Below are positions 10,170 through 21,575 of a DNA stretch of 64,000 nucleotides, one piece after another. The first letter of the stretch is position 1; the number at the start of each line of letters is the position of its first letter. The stretch spans positions 124,001-188,000 of the forward strand of contig JAQOTA010000057.1 of assembly GCA_029532415.1 (NCBI GenBank), written 5' to 3'. Below the pieces are notes generated by a model that was given only the letters and a program-made list of their open reading frames with translations, was not told the DNA's origin and did no database searches. Both the position numbers and the translations under genes were made by a program. Source of the DNA: Marasmius tenuissimus (Eukaryota > Basidiomycota > Agaricomycetes > Agaricales > Marasmiaceae).

Positions 10170-12719
10170 TGAGATGATGAGCTGGCACCACGTTGAAAAT
10201 GAGGATAGAGGGAGGGGAAGGCGGTGGTAGAAGGACAACCTAGATGAAGCCCCACGAGCAGTCCACACCCAGGCTGCGGTCAGAACATGCGATGTCCACG
10301 CTGTCTCGTTCGATAGCAATTCCTCTTTTAGATCTCCGCTGTACTACGCCCACGCAGCGCTCCAGACTCCAGGGCCTGGCTTAATGTTGTTATCGATGTG
10401 AATAAGTCCTGTCACAAATGCGATCGGGTCCCAATAAAACCACTCACCGCAGCGATAAACACCCTCTCGAATCTTCTATTGACGCCCAATTTCCCGGATC
10501 CAATTTGCTTCGTGGTCCTCATCCGTAATGATACCATCTAGTCACTCTGACTCAAGCTTATCGAGGCGTCCCCAGCAAGGCCACAAAAATTAAGTATGCA
10601 AGATTGTATGCGAAGTTTCCGAAGCACAGTCACTGAATACTCCGTACGAGTATCTACTGCATTTTGTCATACCAGAGCTCAGGTCGATACCTCGCATCCA
10701 GATATCGAGCCTCTTTATTTGGTTGCGCCCAGTCTTGGGACAGAGGCTCTCACTATTTCCATTTCGGCATTTCTGTTCCTGTGAGGTATACTTGAACTTC
10801 TATCGAAGATATGGAGGGGATCCGAGTGAGCGGGAAATTTATGAGATGAAATCAGAAGACATATGTTGTTTGTAAGGCCAGTGACGAGCCAGACTAGGCG
10901 AGATGGGGTGATTTTTACGCTCGGGCGTGAACTAACTTTCTGTAGGGAGAAAAACCATAACCGATGCTCTCGAGCGCACGGTGGTCCAAATATCTGGTTA
11001 CCAGTGGTCAAGAGATTGTATGTTCAATTCTGGATTGACACAAGGTGGGTAAATAATCGGTGAGCTTCGAAAGACTTTATCCGGCACGGGAGCAGAAAAA
11101 CTATATGCAATAGCCTAGTACAATAGCCTGCGGCGCTCGTCTCGCGCGCTTGACGGCCATTATGCTTACTGGTAATCTCTCTTTAGCAAACAACTTCAGG
11201 TGGCCATGATTTCGAGAGCCTGAGTGGGGGACCAGTACGCACAAAGCAAAGATGGCCAAGACGAATCACAGTTGCAACTTTCTGGGTCCTTGTGGGCGTA
11301 AGGTATGACGGACGACTAGGAATGTGCAAGACAGTTTATACGCACACCATGACTCCATCTCTTCCTGGTAAGCCTTAAGCCAAGTTAAAATGTAGGAGAC
11401 GGCGCAACACGGCCTACCTATGGCGAATTGGATGGGATAGCCAAAGTCTCATAAGATTGAGGTCACCACTCTCGAACTTCGAGCTGGCCCTTCCCGATTC
11501 CCTCCACGACCACCGATATTTTGTCCTCACGTATTTAAGGTAGTTCTTGGTTTGGTACGATTCAAATGTGGATGTTAGAGTGCGTATACCAGCTCTGGCG
11601 ATGAGGAACTCAGACCAGGACGAACGGCATACAGCCATGAAACTGACCTTGTCGACCCAAATCACAAGACTATCAATGTACGCGGTCAGTGAGCTCCATT
11701 GGCCTAAATTCAGCTCTTTGGGTAGCTCAATCCGACACTCTGAGATAATAGCTTTGTGTGCCTCGAAGTGTAACGGAATCTGACTTCGACTGAGGAATCG
11801 GCGTCAAGATTTCGCTGCCGAAAGCATCAGACTGAGATTAAGATGAGTCAAATGGGTCCAAGCTGACCGTGCTGAGCTCCCGGACGCGAGCTCTAGCTGT
11901 CCATGGTATGGAGGAGTGATACTCGAGTTTCCGAGCGTCGTGTTAGAATCAAACATTTAAAGGCGTGGGTATTGCTGCCCGAAACGTTTACCTGAGCGAG
12001 TCTGCACCGGAGAGGCAACCCGTTTAAGGTCTAATGCCCTGAAGATAGTTTATCGACTCACAGCAGAGCTGCAAATGCATCGGACTTGTCGATGTGTTCA
12101 CCATGCGCAGAACCATTCGAGGCAGGCCAATTTCCGTTCCTCTCCCTCGATATAACCGAAGCTGGCATCCGTCGCCTCGACAACCCGCGGGTTGCGAAGG
12201 GAGGAACTCGGATACCGGTGTCGAATTGAAGTGTCCTGAGCCTTGAGAAGATGACGAGGGCAATCTTGTGGTGGCTCATGGACGTCTATATGGCGAATAT
12301 ACACTGACTATGGCGAATATACACTGACCAAACATTCGCGGAAACTGCCATTTGGACGTATAACAACCCCAGCCGCAACTCGATTCCGAAATGAGGGCCG
12401 GAGAAACATCATTGTGAGTACTTCTGTACCTCGTAGGCAAAGCACAGGTCGTATATTGACCCACGATACAGAGCTGCAAACGCATCAGTTGTCTGCTCAC
12501 CTGTGACTTTGGGGTGAATTCACCCCGTAGGCAACCGTGCGCTCTTGATGCGTTCAGAACCAGAACGTATTGAGGAAACCAGGTCAGTTTACGCCCACCC
12601 CCCTCAATTTGGTTGGCATTGGGTCTGTTGCCTCCAGTTTCCGTGGGTTATGAGCCACAGAAAACCCGAAAATGGGTATGGCAAAAGGCCATCCTGAACA
12701 TCTGAAGATTGAACTGAAG
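10170..12719. other. Intergenic region, degenerate duplicated sequence
   Basis: No supportable gene. About 10450-10540 matches upstream flanks of the other family copies (21840 and 44060). About 11200-12700 is degenerately similar to 38900-39530 and, near 11880-11960, to 23990-24110, showing that the duplicated unit extends well beyond the family gene. A 19-bp direct repeat (tatggcgaatatacactga) occurs at about 12290-12328. Confidence 0.55.
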
Positions 12720-12995
12720 TGGCGAGTCATGGACATCTAGACAGCACCTCGTTTTCATCACTACCAAACAGCCCTCCGATTTAATGTTTTCAACCCATCG
12801 GAACGGAAACAATAGAAGGTGCTCGGTCAGTAAAAGGGTTTTTCAGCAACTATACGTATGGGTCTCCGATGCGCAAAATCATTATATCTGCTCAAAATGG
12901 AAGTTTCCCTGCGTCGAGAGGGTGGAGCTCAGTTAAAGCTTGCTGAATGAGAGAGAAGGATAGGAATGGCAGTATTTGGATGGAGGGTACGTCTA
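12720..12995. repeat. Left part of the tail segment of unit 2
   Basis: Homologous to about 7090-7345 (unit 1) and 40730-40975 (unit 4), ending at GTACGTCTA. The continuation of the same segment resumes at 18745 with TACTTTACTATC, so the sequence between is an insertion. Confidence 0.8.
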
Positions 12996-14774
12996 CACGG
13001 CCAGACCTACATCATGTTGGTGACACAGCGTGAAATGGAAAATATCCCGGGTGGGATATTGTCCGCATTTGTGAGAATTTCTGAGAAAACCCCAGGAATC
13101 TACCAGTTCCCCAAAATTTCTTGTTCAGATTCTCGCTCGCGGAGAATTCACTGGAAAAAATCCACCTGGACTTTGCGAGATTGAGCAGGCACACGTTACG
13201 CAAGTGTATCCATCGCCTCTTGACCTCAGACTCCCACATCATCGATAAGTGTCCTCGACGCAGTGAGTGCTGGCCACACTCGCTGCGCCGAAGACACTTG
13301 AAATGATAGGGCATATTCAACTTCACGTTCTGACAGCGTCGTCAAACCTCAGAATGTTCCGATATGTGCTCGACATTCATATCAGGCCGAGATCACAGGG
13401 GTAAACAGTGGGGTTCTGCAGGTGCGTACATTCCTCGAGTCTTGGGCACATATGGTACTGAAAGGTCATCCACAGCATGATGTGTACCTCAAAGTACTGT
13501 TTCCACGCCGTTCAAAAGTCACTGAAGGCCTACATCTCAGATCATACGCTTATCACTGATCAGGTTGTGAGAATTCGGTAAGAATTCTCAAGTTCCAACC
13601 CTCCAAATTCAAATCAGTGACCTTTCTTCTGCTAGCTCCAACCTGATTACCTGCAATTGGCGGATGCGAATACACGGAAGATGGGTACGCTGGACGCGTC
13701 TGTTCGCGATAGGGCTCGATGGGGATGACATGGTCATACGCGACTGTTGTTGTTTCAGGCTTCCTCGTCCCAGATTCCTCATTTTGACACGAGTACCTGT
13801 ACTGAGTTTGTTTAATATATTATATTATCCTCTGCTTCCAACCACGAGTGTATATGCAGGCCTAGCAATGAGCAGCAGCAGACGGGTGAGCCAAAACCGA
13901 CGGCCAGTAGATTCCCGGGTTTTCTGGGGCCCAAAACCTCGCATCTATGAGCCGCGAATTCTTGGTATATTCTCCGGAAATTGCGTGAAAAAACTTAAAA
14001 ACTCCCATTCCACAGGGTGAAATGGCAGAATTCGCCAATCGGTAGATTGTGAGAAGAATATGACATTTTCTTGCAATCCTCCCAGAATTCACTGAGAATT
14101 CTCCAATTGGCGAATTCTGGGATATTTCACGCAAATCGCAGACAATCCACCGAGAATTGTCATGGCAATTTCTTGAGAATGGGCGAGAATTCGCAATACG
14201 GGCATTTCTGACAATTTACCTACAATCGGCGGGTTGCTATTCATCGCACCTCCTCCCCGCACCCAGGTCGTTGTATCCAGCAATTGATACTTATTGCGGT
14301 CTACTACTAGATAGAAGGGATCATATCATTAATAGTATAGCTTGAGATGAAATCTCCTTCCCAACGTCCTCCGTACAGCGCAGCTCGAGAGCACTGCTTT
14401 ACTGCCCCCACAATCACGAACTTCTTGAACACCCGGGTGATAACACTCATGCCAAAGCTGTGGGAAGCCCATCCAGTGAGTGCAAAGCCCGATTGAATCC
14501 CGTGTTTGTTTACTCACTGTGACCTTGGCGCCTTTGCAGCCCCAGATCTGTTCCCTGTACAACAATAACTCAACCCTTGAGTCTAAGAAATTCGCGTCGC
14601 TCGAACCATCCACACGGGCAGAAAACTCACGTCTGGCGACCGCTCTGGTCGATCCAACATCAATTTGTCTCCTGCCTGGGCCTTTGGGAACATATTTATG
14701 ATTGAGGCTCATCCAGAAGTTCCAAGGCTAATAACCGTGATCAGAGACTTGTGCCAATGGATTTGACACAGAAC

Positions 14775-16260
14775 TAGTGTTGCCAACGGTCAGCTCGGCT
14801 CGGCTCCGGCTCCAGAGCCGCAGCTCAAACCGGGCCGCGGCTCCACGAGCTGCTAACAGGATGCGGCTCGGCTCTTTGAGCCACTCTGAGCGGCTCAGCT
14901 GCAGCTCCTGCTACTCAAAAATAGATAAATTTGCAAACCTTTCAATGACTATAAATATAGCACTTGGATGACATATGAGCTATTCTATAATGAAAAATAC
15001 TGACCTATTTCACTCAATTCATTTGGTCACAGGTCACGGGCCTCAAAATTTACGAATAATTTTCGTGTGGTCACAGGGTCACAGGGGGTCCATATGAATT
15101 GGGCTGGTATGTGACCAAAAATTACAAGTGTCAATTTTTTTTGACTAATCTGTGCCAGCTCATCACTACCGCTCTTCGCAGCTCTACTCTACCTATGTAT
15201 GCCAAGGTACATCACTTCTTCTGTTGAGATTTCCCTTTCTGTCCTGCCTCAAGCCCCTCGTCGTTGAGTGCAAGATCTTCACCTTGATCATTGGCATGCC
15301 TCCACCGATCTGTGCCAGCATACAACGTATATGGCTGTTGGATCTTTTTAGGTTTGTCCTCCTTTCATTTTTTTCCTTCCAAAGCCATGGGTTTATTCTC
15401 TTCCAGACTGATGCTCTCAGTCTCAGTACCCAAGCTCGGGCGTTGATACGGGACTCGGAACGAGAGTTAGCTGGTAACAAACAGTGTATTGCCAGGGAGG
15501 AGGCATTCACAGATATCAAGAGGTATTGTAAGCTACTCTTGGACATTGGGGAGTATCATTGTAGACAGTAGTGAATAACAGGTGGGTATGCGGTCAATTG
15601 TAGTCTTGAATAGAATTATGAGACAAAAAAAAATCTTCCTACTGACTGAAATGTGCTAGAAGACCAGATTTGAACTGCCTCTAAGTTTATTTCTGATGAG
15701 AACTACTGTGTTATAGCAACCCAAAAGCTTATTGGACGTTTGGATTCTGAGAAGAGGGCTCACTGCTTAGTAGCCTTGAGATTCATTCGAATATTTCTAA
15801 TTGGTCACAGGTCACACAGTGGTCATACGAATTCATATATTCGTATAAAATGGTCACTGGTCACAGCCCTTACAAATTGAGTTAAATAGGTCAGTAGGTT
15901 ATTAGAAATGATTATGGGTCCAGGTGCCATCTCTGCACGTGACAAACTACTGGTGGGTGGTTTTCCCACGCCAAGGTCAGGGTCTTTCAGGCAGGTAGAG
16001 CGTGATAATTACTGGATTTTTTGCAGTTTATTGTAATCTACAGCAAGTAATGTACATTTACATACATTTTTTATACCTCTCAGAGTCTCCAGTGGGCCCA
16101 ACAAAGACAAGAAGAAAGGCAAATTTTTGAGGCGGCTCAAACCGGCTGAACCGGTTCAGAGCCGGTTCAGAGCTGCTCCGGTGGAACGGCTCCCAGTGAG
16201 CTGTTTTGCCGGAGCGGCTCTAGCCCGGTCTGGCTCCGAGCTGAGCCACTGGTAACACTA
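14775..16260. mobile_element. hAT-like non-autonomous element (1486 bp)
   Basis: Begins TAGTGTTGCCAACGG and ends in the inverted match CCACTGGTAACACTA, flanked by a perfect 8-bp duplication CACAGAAC (14767-14774 and 16261-16268), diagnostic of hAT-type transposition. Subterminal regions are dense in GGCTC/GAGCC motifs (14800-14910 and 16130-16260). A second inverted pair, centred on GGTCAC/GTGACC motifs with outer limits near 15002 and 15893, lies inside. The 139-aa frame at 15152-15571 does not resemble a transposase. Confidence 0.85.
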
Positions 16261-16497
16261 CACAGAACACATGAAAGTTGGTTTCAGAAGAGTCAATAGT
16301 GGATGCGTTTCCGATGACTATGAATGGCGGAGGCAGCAGAGGCAGGCAGGTCGACCATTAACTAGTTGGCAAACGGTCAGTACTTCAGCAATAGTCTGGG
16401 ACACTGAAGAAGTAACTTACCTGCAAAAAGTCGAACCCACTGTCGCATCCGATGTTGGAGATAATCAATGGAAGTCACTAAATGGCAGTTCAAGGGA

Positions 16498-16884
16498 CTA
16501 GATTGAAGGGATTGGATGGATGCTACCTGGCTCAATGGGAATGAATCCGTCTATCCTCTTCTTCAAATCCCAAGTCCAATCCATCTCCCAAATCCATTCA
16601 ATCCTCTTCAATAACCCGGAATCCACATTCTCCTCCACGTTTTTCATGATTGCCGGCTTCCTACACTTTGTGTTGTTGATGTGGTATGCTGTTCTGGCTG
16701 CCCAGGACAGAGCCAGGTCATATAGGTGTATGCGCTTTCTTGTCGATCTCTTGTCAATATTTCGTAGTTCTGCGGGCTTATCGACCCATTGAGAGGATGT
16801 AGGTCCTATGAAACCGTCAGCTCTAGTCACAGAAAGGGGATAGAGACACAATGAAAGCAAGAATTTGACACGTAGCACAGACAT
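16498..16884 (-). CDS. Possible captured gene fragment with signal peptide (128 aa)
   Basis: Minus-strand frame starting ATG at 16884. The first about 24 residues (MSVLRVKFLLSLCLYPLSVT then RADG) look like a secretory signal peptide, and the rest has protein-like composition with a W/K/D-rich end. A following intron pattern (gtaag near 16422, ctgac and ctag near 16360) suggests it was once part of a spliced gene, but I could not join exons in a consistent frame. It lies inside the CACTA-like element, so it may be a captured host fragment. No family recognised. Confidence 0.3.
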   Translation of the reverse strand: MSVLRVKFLLSLCLYPLSVTRADGFIGPTSSQWVDKPAELRNIDKRSTRKRIHLYDLALSWAARTAYHINNTKCRKPAIMKNVEENVDSGLLKRIEWIWEMDWTWDLKKRIDGFIPIEPGSIHPIPSI

Positions 16885-17498
16885 GGGAGTGGTTGGAGTC
16901 AAAGGAGCGAAGGATTGAAAATGTCCAAGTTCATAAGCACGAGTATGGATAGGAAAACAAATCGTGTATTCTCGGTGTATTCTGGTACATGCTGGGAAAT
17001 TGTCGAAACCGAGGATGAGATGAGAATGAGCAAGGTTCATGAATGGCATTTGTTGAATTCTTAGCAAATTCCGGGAAAAGCTGGATTTTCTTACAATTCA
17101 CCGTCATACAATTCTCACCGTTTTATGCTGTGTTTGGCGTTTTGTCAGTACATTCTCAGGGAATTGTCAGGTTTTCTCACAAATCCCTGACCATACACCG
17201 GTTGGGATTTTTCACCATTTCACGCTGTGTGATATGTGTCCTTCACTTTGTTACGGACGTGTTGCCGTGACATGGTGACAACATTTTCACCATGTTGTCA
17301 CCACATGGGTGACCAATGTGCTGAACAGGCCTCAGCTGTCACGTCGCTTAAGGGGAGTGTTACAGTCGTGACCTAAAGGTTGTGCTCGTCGTTGTCGTTG
17401 TCGCCGTTGCCGCCGCTCGACACTGGCCATCCCTAAATTTTTGACAGAAAGTAGCATTCATACTAGTAAAAAATACATGAAAAGCGGTATGGTAATAG

Positions 17499-18005
17499 TG
17501 TTGAACGTGATGGATATCATGTGATACATTGTTGACGTGTTATTTACGCGTCACACACTATTTATAGAGCTACGCCTCTATGAACACTTGCGCTCTCATG
17601 CAAGAAGTATCTACGTAGCTATTGCTTCACAAATGACACTGTAGATACCTGCTACGTATGTAGTTGCATCAGGTATGATGCTCATAGTCCTTAGTGCGAG
17701 GCACAACAGACTTTAGTAGCTAAGCAGGCCAACAGGACTGCACACACACTCATTAGTATTATGACTATACGGCTAAATACCTACTTCTAGTAGTAGTTTC
17801 ATATGATGGTAATGACTCTTACATGTACTGAAACTTGTGTATAAAAGCTGGTATTCCAAGGCCTTAAGCCTTAGGACAATCTACTTGATTATCACCTCTC
17901 AAGCATCTCAAAGCACTCTAACTACTAGCTCTACAAGCTATCTAACCTAAGGTGAGTTTTAGGACGTTATAACCCACTGTGCAGTTTGACTATGCTGGCT
18001 CATCA
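17499..18005 (+). repeat. Solo LTR (507 bp), copia-type ends
   Basis: Starts TGTTGAACG and ends GGCTCATCA, flanked by the perfect 5-bp duplication AATAG (17494-17498 and 18006-18010). Start and end motifs match those of the copia element at 45064-51433 (TGTTGAATC...GCTCATCA), so it belongs to a related but longer-LTR family. A TATAAAAG box lies near 17852. It interrupts arm 1 of the fold-back element and is the residue of LTR-LTR recombination. Confidence 0.85.
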
Positions 18006-18370
18006 AATAGTGCTGTACTGGAAAAACCTATAAAATAAATTCCCCCTCCACGCCCGCCGACCCACAATCCAGCCTTCCTCAATGTCGAGTGATGCAGAGC
18101 GCGACACTACAAGCAAGCTCATCAGCAACAGAGTTAAGACAAGTAGTGTAGCGGGAACTGACCTTAAGGTGGTGAAAGAGCCTTGGAGAATTTTTGCTGA
18201 GTCCGGCCTCCACGCGAACATGGAGGTTGGAAAGCAAGCAGGCCGGGAGCCGTGACTCGCATGGAGGCGTCGTGATGTTTGAGTCTCTTTGGTCATTGTT
18301 GAACTTCGCTTTAACTGTTGGGCGCTTCTGACTTGTCCTTTCTTTTCAACGTTCACTCCCAATCCACTTT

Positions 18371-18744
18371 CTGGGATTTATTTTATAGGTTTTTTCTAGT
18401 ACAATACTATTATCATACTGCTTTTCATGTATTTTTTACTAGTATGAATGCTATTTTCTGTTAAACATACAGGCAGATCGAAAATTTAGGAATGACCAGT
18501 GTTGAGCGGCGGCAACAACAACAACAACAACAACAACAACGATGACGATGACAAGCACAACCTTTAGGTCACAGCTGTGACATTCCCCTTACGTGACGTG
18601 ATAGCTGAGGCCTTGAGGCCTGTTCAGCACATTGGATCGCCCATGTGGTGACAACATGGTGAAAAGGTTGTCACCATGTCATGGCAACACGCCCGTAACA
18701 AAGTGAAGGACACATGTCACCAACATGATATAGGTTTGGCCGTG
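18371..18744. repeat. Uninterrupted inverted arm of the fold-back element
   Basis: Reverse complement of the left arm (17233-17498 and 18011-18043). It contains a CAA trinucleotide run at 18513-18540 that in the other arm is a shorter, imperfect GTTGTC/GCCGTT series, so the arms have begun to diverge by microsatellite expansion. Confidence 0.8.
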
Positions 18745-18746
18745 TA

Positions 18747-19770
18747 CTTTACTATCATTGTCGTTGAGTCTTGCCATTAACAACATGCTCTATAGACGTG
18801 TGCGTACTCTCGTGTCCTTGACTGGAGCTACGAGATGCTTGCTATCCAGGGGAAGATACTATGGGAGCGATGGACTCGCGCAACAAGTAAAAGAGGTGTC
18901 TTTACATCATTGTCATCGAGATGGCATGGCCTCGCTGACCGGGCTCGTTTTGGCTGTTAGACTGGATTCCATTCGTGCAGGTTCCGTGTTTCACCAAGCT
19001 GCTTTTTCTGCCAGCTATGACGAACGCACTTGTATGACCCCCAGATGTTGTGAATGCGGTCGCAGCAATATCTTGGTCACCGACCGACTCTGGCAAAACA
19101 CTCTTATCTCGTCACAGTTCTCAATCAAGCACGGTCTGCATGGATGTGGGATAACAAAAGAGGTGAGTCGTTCATGGTTATCAATTACTTCGGCTGAAAG
19201 CTGATTGATCTACTTCATAGAACAAGGATGTCAGGCTATCGTACATGACGCACAGCACAGGGCGCGGCTGTCGGTAGTACACACTCTTAGAGGTCGTGTT
19301 GCACCTCGTAAATTTGGAAGAAAGATTATAAATTATATACCTAAAATCTACCTATATCACAACACTCATAACCAGGACATCTCTCGCAGCGGTTGAAATA
19401 AGTGACAGCTCGAAAATTAACCCGGTCCAATTCCATGTAAACACGACTATAGAATAAGACAAGCATGAGCTGTGATAATGGCAGTTTTGCAAAGTGAATT
19501 CTGACATTACTTTCGAACGGAAGCTTAGTCAACGTCTGCAATGTCCGGGTCAAGAGTTTGCGGGGTGGTATTGGGGTTCCCCAAAACTTTAGACGGGGGA
19601 GGCAAGAATATGGGGGACCAGAAACTGGGTTGGCGAGTGCCAGAGGTTGTGGAGTGTGAGGGATTTTGAGTTGGGTGAGATGTAATGGGATCTTCACGTG
19701 CCGAGATGTTTGCTATCGAGGGCGAGGCTCCAACGTTGAGGGAAGGCTCTGCCAACGAAATCAGGGAAGT
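18747..19770. repeat. Right part of the tail segment of unit 2
   Basis: Continues the unit segment interrupted at 12995; homologous to 7340-8365 and 40975-41995. It contains a 148-aa frame (18758-19204), but the homologous frames in units 1 and 4 are shifted, so coding status is not supported. Confidence 0.7.
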
Positions 19771-21575
19771 TTAGACAACGGCAAAGGGAAGGAATAGGTA
19801 AAACGAGCCTTGGTTGACCTGTGCAAACCGATCTGAGCCGCTCAGAGGTAGGTAGATGTTTTCGTCAAATCCGAGAAATTGAGCAAAGTCGGTGGTGGAT
19901 GGGTCAAACCCTCGAAGGAGTTGATATTGGCATAGGCAGCAGTAAGCTTCATTGGACCAAGAGCATGAGTAGAAGTGTTGAAGGAAGTAGAGCTCTGTTG
20001 GAAGGCCAAAGCCGTGGCAGAGGGTGTCCGAGAGCAAAGAGTGGCTGTCTTCATCGAAAGACCAGAAATGAATGGAAGAGGTGTCGCCATAGTCAAGGTC
20101 AAGAGGAGGTGGTCGGACAAAGAGGTAGATTGGTTGTTGGGATCGTTGATGGGCTTTAGAGTATGAAAGGTCGCCTTCCAACGAGGCTCGAGGGTAGCTA
20201 AGCTCTGAGAGATGTTAGTAGGTGGAAGGGGAGTGGAAAACAACGACGCACTGTAAACACGTAGATCCTCGTCCAAAGAAATTCCACGAGCACTGAAAAC
20301 ACTCCAGGCCTGCGCCATCCACGCCCACTTTGCATCCCAATTCCACCCCAACAAAACACGGCCTCCACCAGCAAGTGTGAATCTACTCGAGATGTTAGAT
20401 GAAAGAAGTGGATGTTTTTTTGAGCCCACCTTGTCATCCCATTTATCAAGACTTTTCGACCCGAAAGAGTATCCTTGTAGCTCCTCCAGGCATTGTTTGC
20501 GACGGCGATGGGGGTGTTTGTCGACGTCGAAACGACCGTCGGCCGAAGTACTCCTTCAGGCACGCTAACCCGGGCACCTGAAGAAACGACTCCACAGACA
20601 ACAACATCATCGATTGCTTTTGATTTGAGGCTCGCCAAAAAGCGCAACAGAACGTCTTCTTGGACGAGCTCTGCAGTCAAGGGCAGCTCCACATTGCCAA
20701 AATTCCAAATACTAAGATTAAGGTCTGGCCCCGATGGACCACGGCAAAACACTCCCCTCCCCGGATCCAACCACAAATCTTCTATCTCGCAACCCAATTG
20801 CCTCTGTAATCATTTCATTCAACTGTATCCGGATATTATACTGACTACTTACAAGCAGACTATTGAGATACACATTTCCGAGAATCCCTGCATTCACCTG
20901 CGCAGCCGGCACCAGCTCTGCAGAGAAAATCAGTGGAAATAGACCTATCACATGTAATAGGTCCGTACCATTGTGTAATAATACCAATGGGCTTGCTGAC
21001 AAGTTGTAACCGTACATTTGAGGTACATTTGAGGTTCTATAGCAACTTGAGCATCCACTCAATGGGAGAGGAGGGCTAATACGCACAGTTCGCTCATGAA
21101 CATAGCAAGGTCCTTCTCGAACGCCTGGAGCAAGCTTTAGCCCTCATCAAACAAATAGCAAGTCAATTTCCGGCGTACCTCTTTTTCATCTGGGCCCATG
21201 TATTCTATCAACGTAAAGATTCTGCCCGGGATGTCCACAAGTTCTGCCGTACAGATGAGCCTATAAGTTCGAACTCGACCCTCTTCACAAAATTGACATT
21301 GGCATCGAGCTTCGTCGTCCCGCAGGTACCGGCCTATGTGGATATTTCTCCGCCTGGAGATAGCACCCCGCTTCACGTAGAAATACTAGTAACTAATCAG
21401 ACATAAATTTCTAGAGATAGCTCGAGCCACTTACCTCGTCCAACTCTGTGCGTTCCTTTTCCTCCGCTTGTACGATTGTTGTCGTATAGTTGATCTGATC
21501 TCCTTGAACGTGACTGAAGCTCCCACTCCTGCTTGTAACTGTGGTCTTCTTTGCCTTTCGAAAGAAAGATATCAT
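19771..21575 (-). CDS. Family gene copy 2, intact eight-exon gene, 486 aa, unknown function
   Basis: Exons (minus strand, 5' to 3'): 21435-21575, 21179-21385, 21087-21124, 20969-21036, 20853-20917, 20430-20803, 20252-20385, 19771-20204. They sum to 1461 nt, the same as copy 4, all with GT-AG introns of about 45-60 nt and consistent phases. The start ATG opens MISFFRKAKKTTVTS, followed by GSFSHVQGDQINYTTTIVQ. Exon 2 holds CQCQFCEEGR, a short cysteine patch shared with copy 3 but absent in copies 1 and 4. Exon 6 carries LPLTAELVQEDVLLRFLASL; the last exon has VYLF/IYLFVRP and SSIHFWSFDEDSHSLLSD blocks. I recall similar unnamed proteins from mushrooms, but no named domain. Exon 4 has an in-frame 12-bp duplication. 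No signal peptide or membrane segment. Confidence 0.8.

Larger units (their letters stand above)
13024..17229. mobile_element. CACTA-like (CMC/EnSpm-type) non-autonomous element, 4.2 kb
   Basis: Terminal inverted repeats CACAGCGTGAAATGG / CCATTTCACGCTGTG are perfect for 15 bp and flanked by the 3-bp duplication TGA (13021-13023 and 17230-17232). The opposite arm of the surrounding fold-back element supplies the empty site GGTGACATG. A CAC-starting inverted repeat and a 3-bp duplication are typical of the CACTA group. Both ends hold many dispersed GAGAATT/AGAATTC motifs (13080-13160, 13560-14200 and 17040-17180), as expected for subterminal transposase-binding sites. No transposase was recognised; the interior has a hAT-like insertion and a possible captured gene fragment. 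Confidence 0.75.
12996..18744. mobile_element. Fold-back terminal-inverted-repeat DNA transposon, TA target duplication
   Basis: Ends are CACGGCCAGACC and GGTTTGGCCGTG, inverted copies of each other, flanked by TA at 12994-12995 and 18745-18746. Comparison with units 1 and 4 gives the empty site GTCTACTTTAC, confirming the limits. The inverted arms are very long (about 330-375 bp; arm 1 is 12996-13023 plus 17233-17498 plus 18011-18043, arm 2 is about 18371-18744). Without later insertions the element is only about 1.03 kb, with a roughly 330-bp core that holds no recognisable transposase. It is therefore non-autonomous; the superfamily is uncertain (TA duplication fits Tc1/mariner-like elements, the CAC terminus does not decide). 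Confidence 0.8.

Noticed and set aside
15152..15571. 139-aa frame inside the hAT-like element as a transposase
   Set aside because: No BED, RNase-H-like or dimerisation motif; too short; element looks non-autonomous.
14800..16260. CRISPR-like short repeats (GGCTC, GGTCAC)
   Set aside because: Spacing irregular, both orientations, eukaryotic setting; they are subterminal transposon motifs.
18003..18362. 119-aa minus-strand frame in the fold-back core
   Set aside because: Begins in the inverted arm, runs to the solo LTR edge and has no recognisable domain; probably chance.
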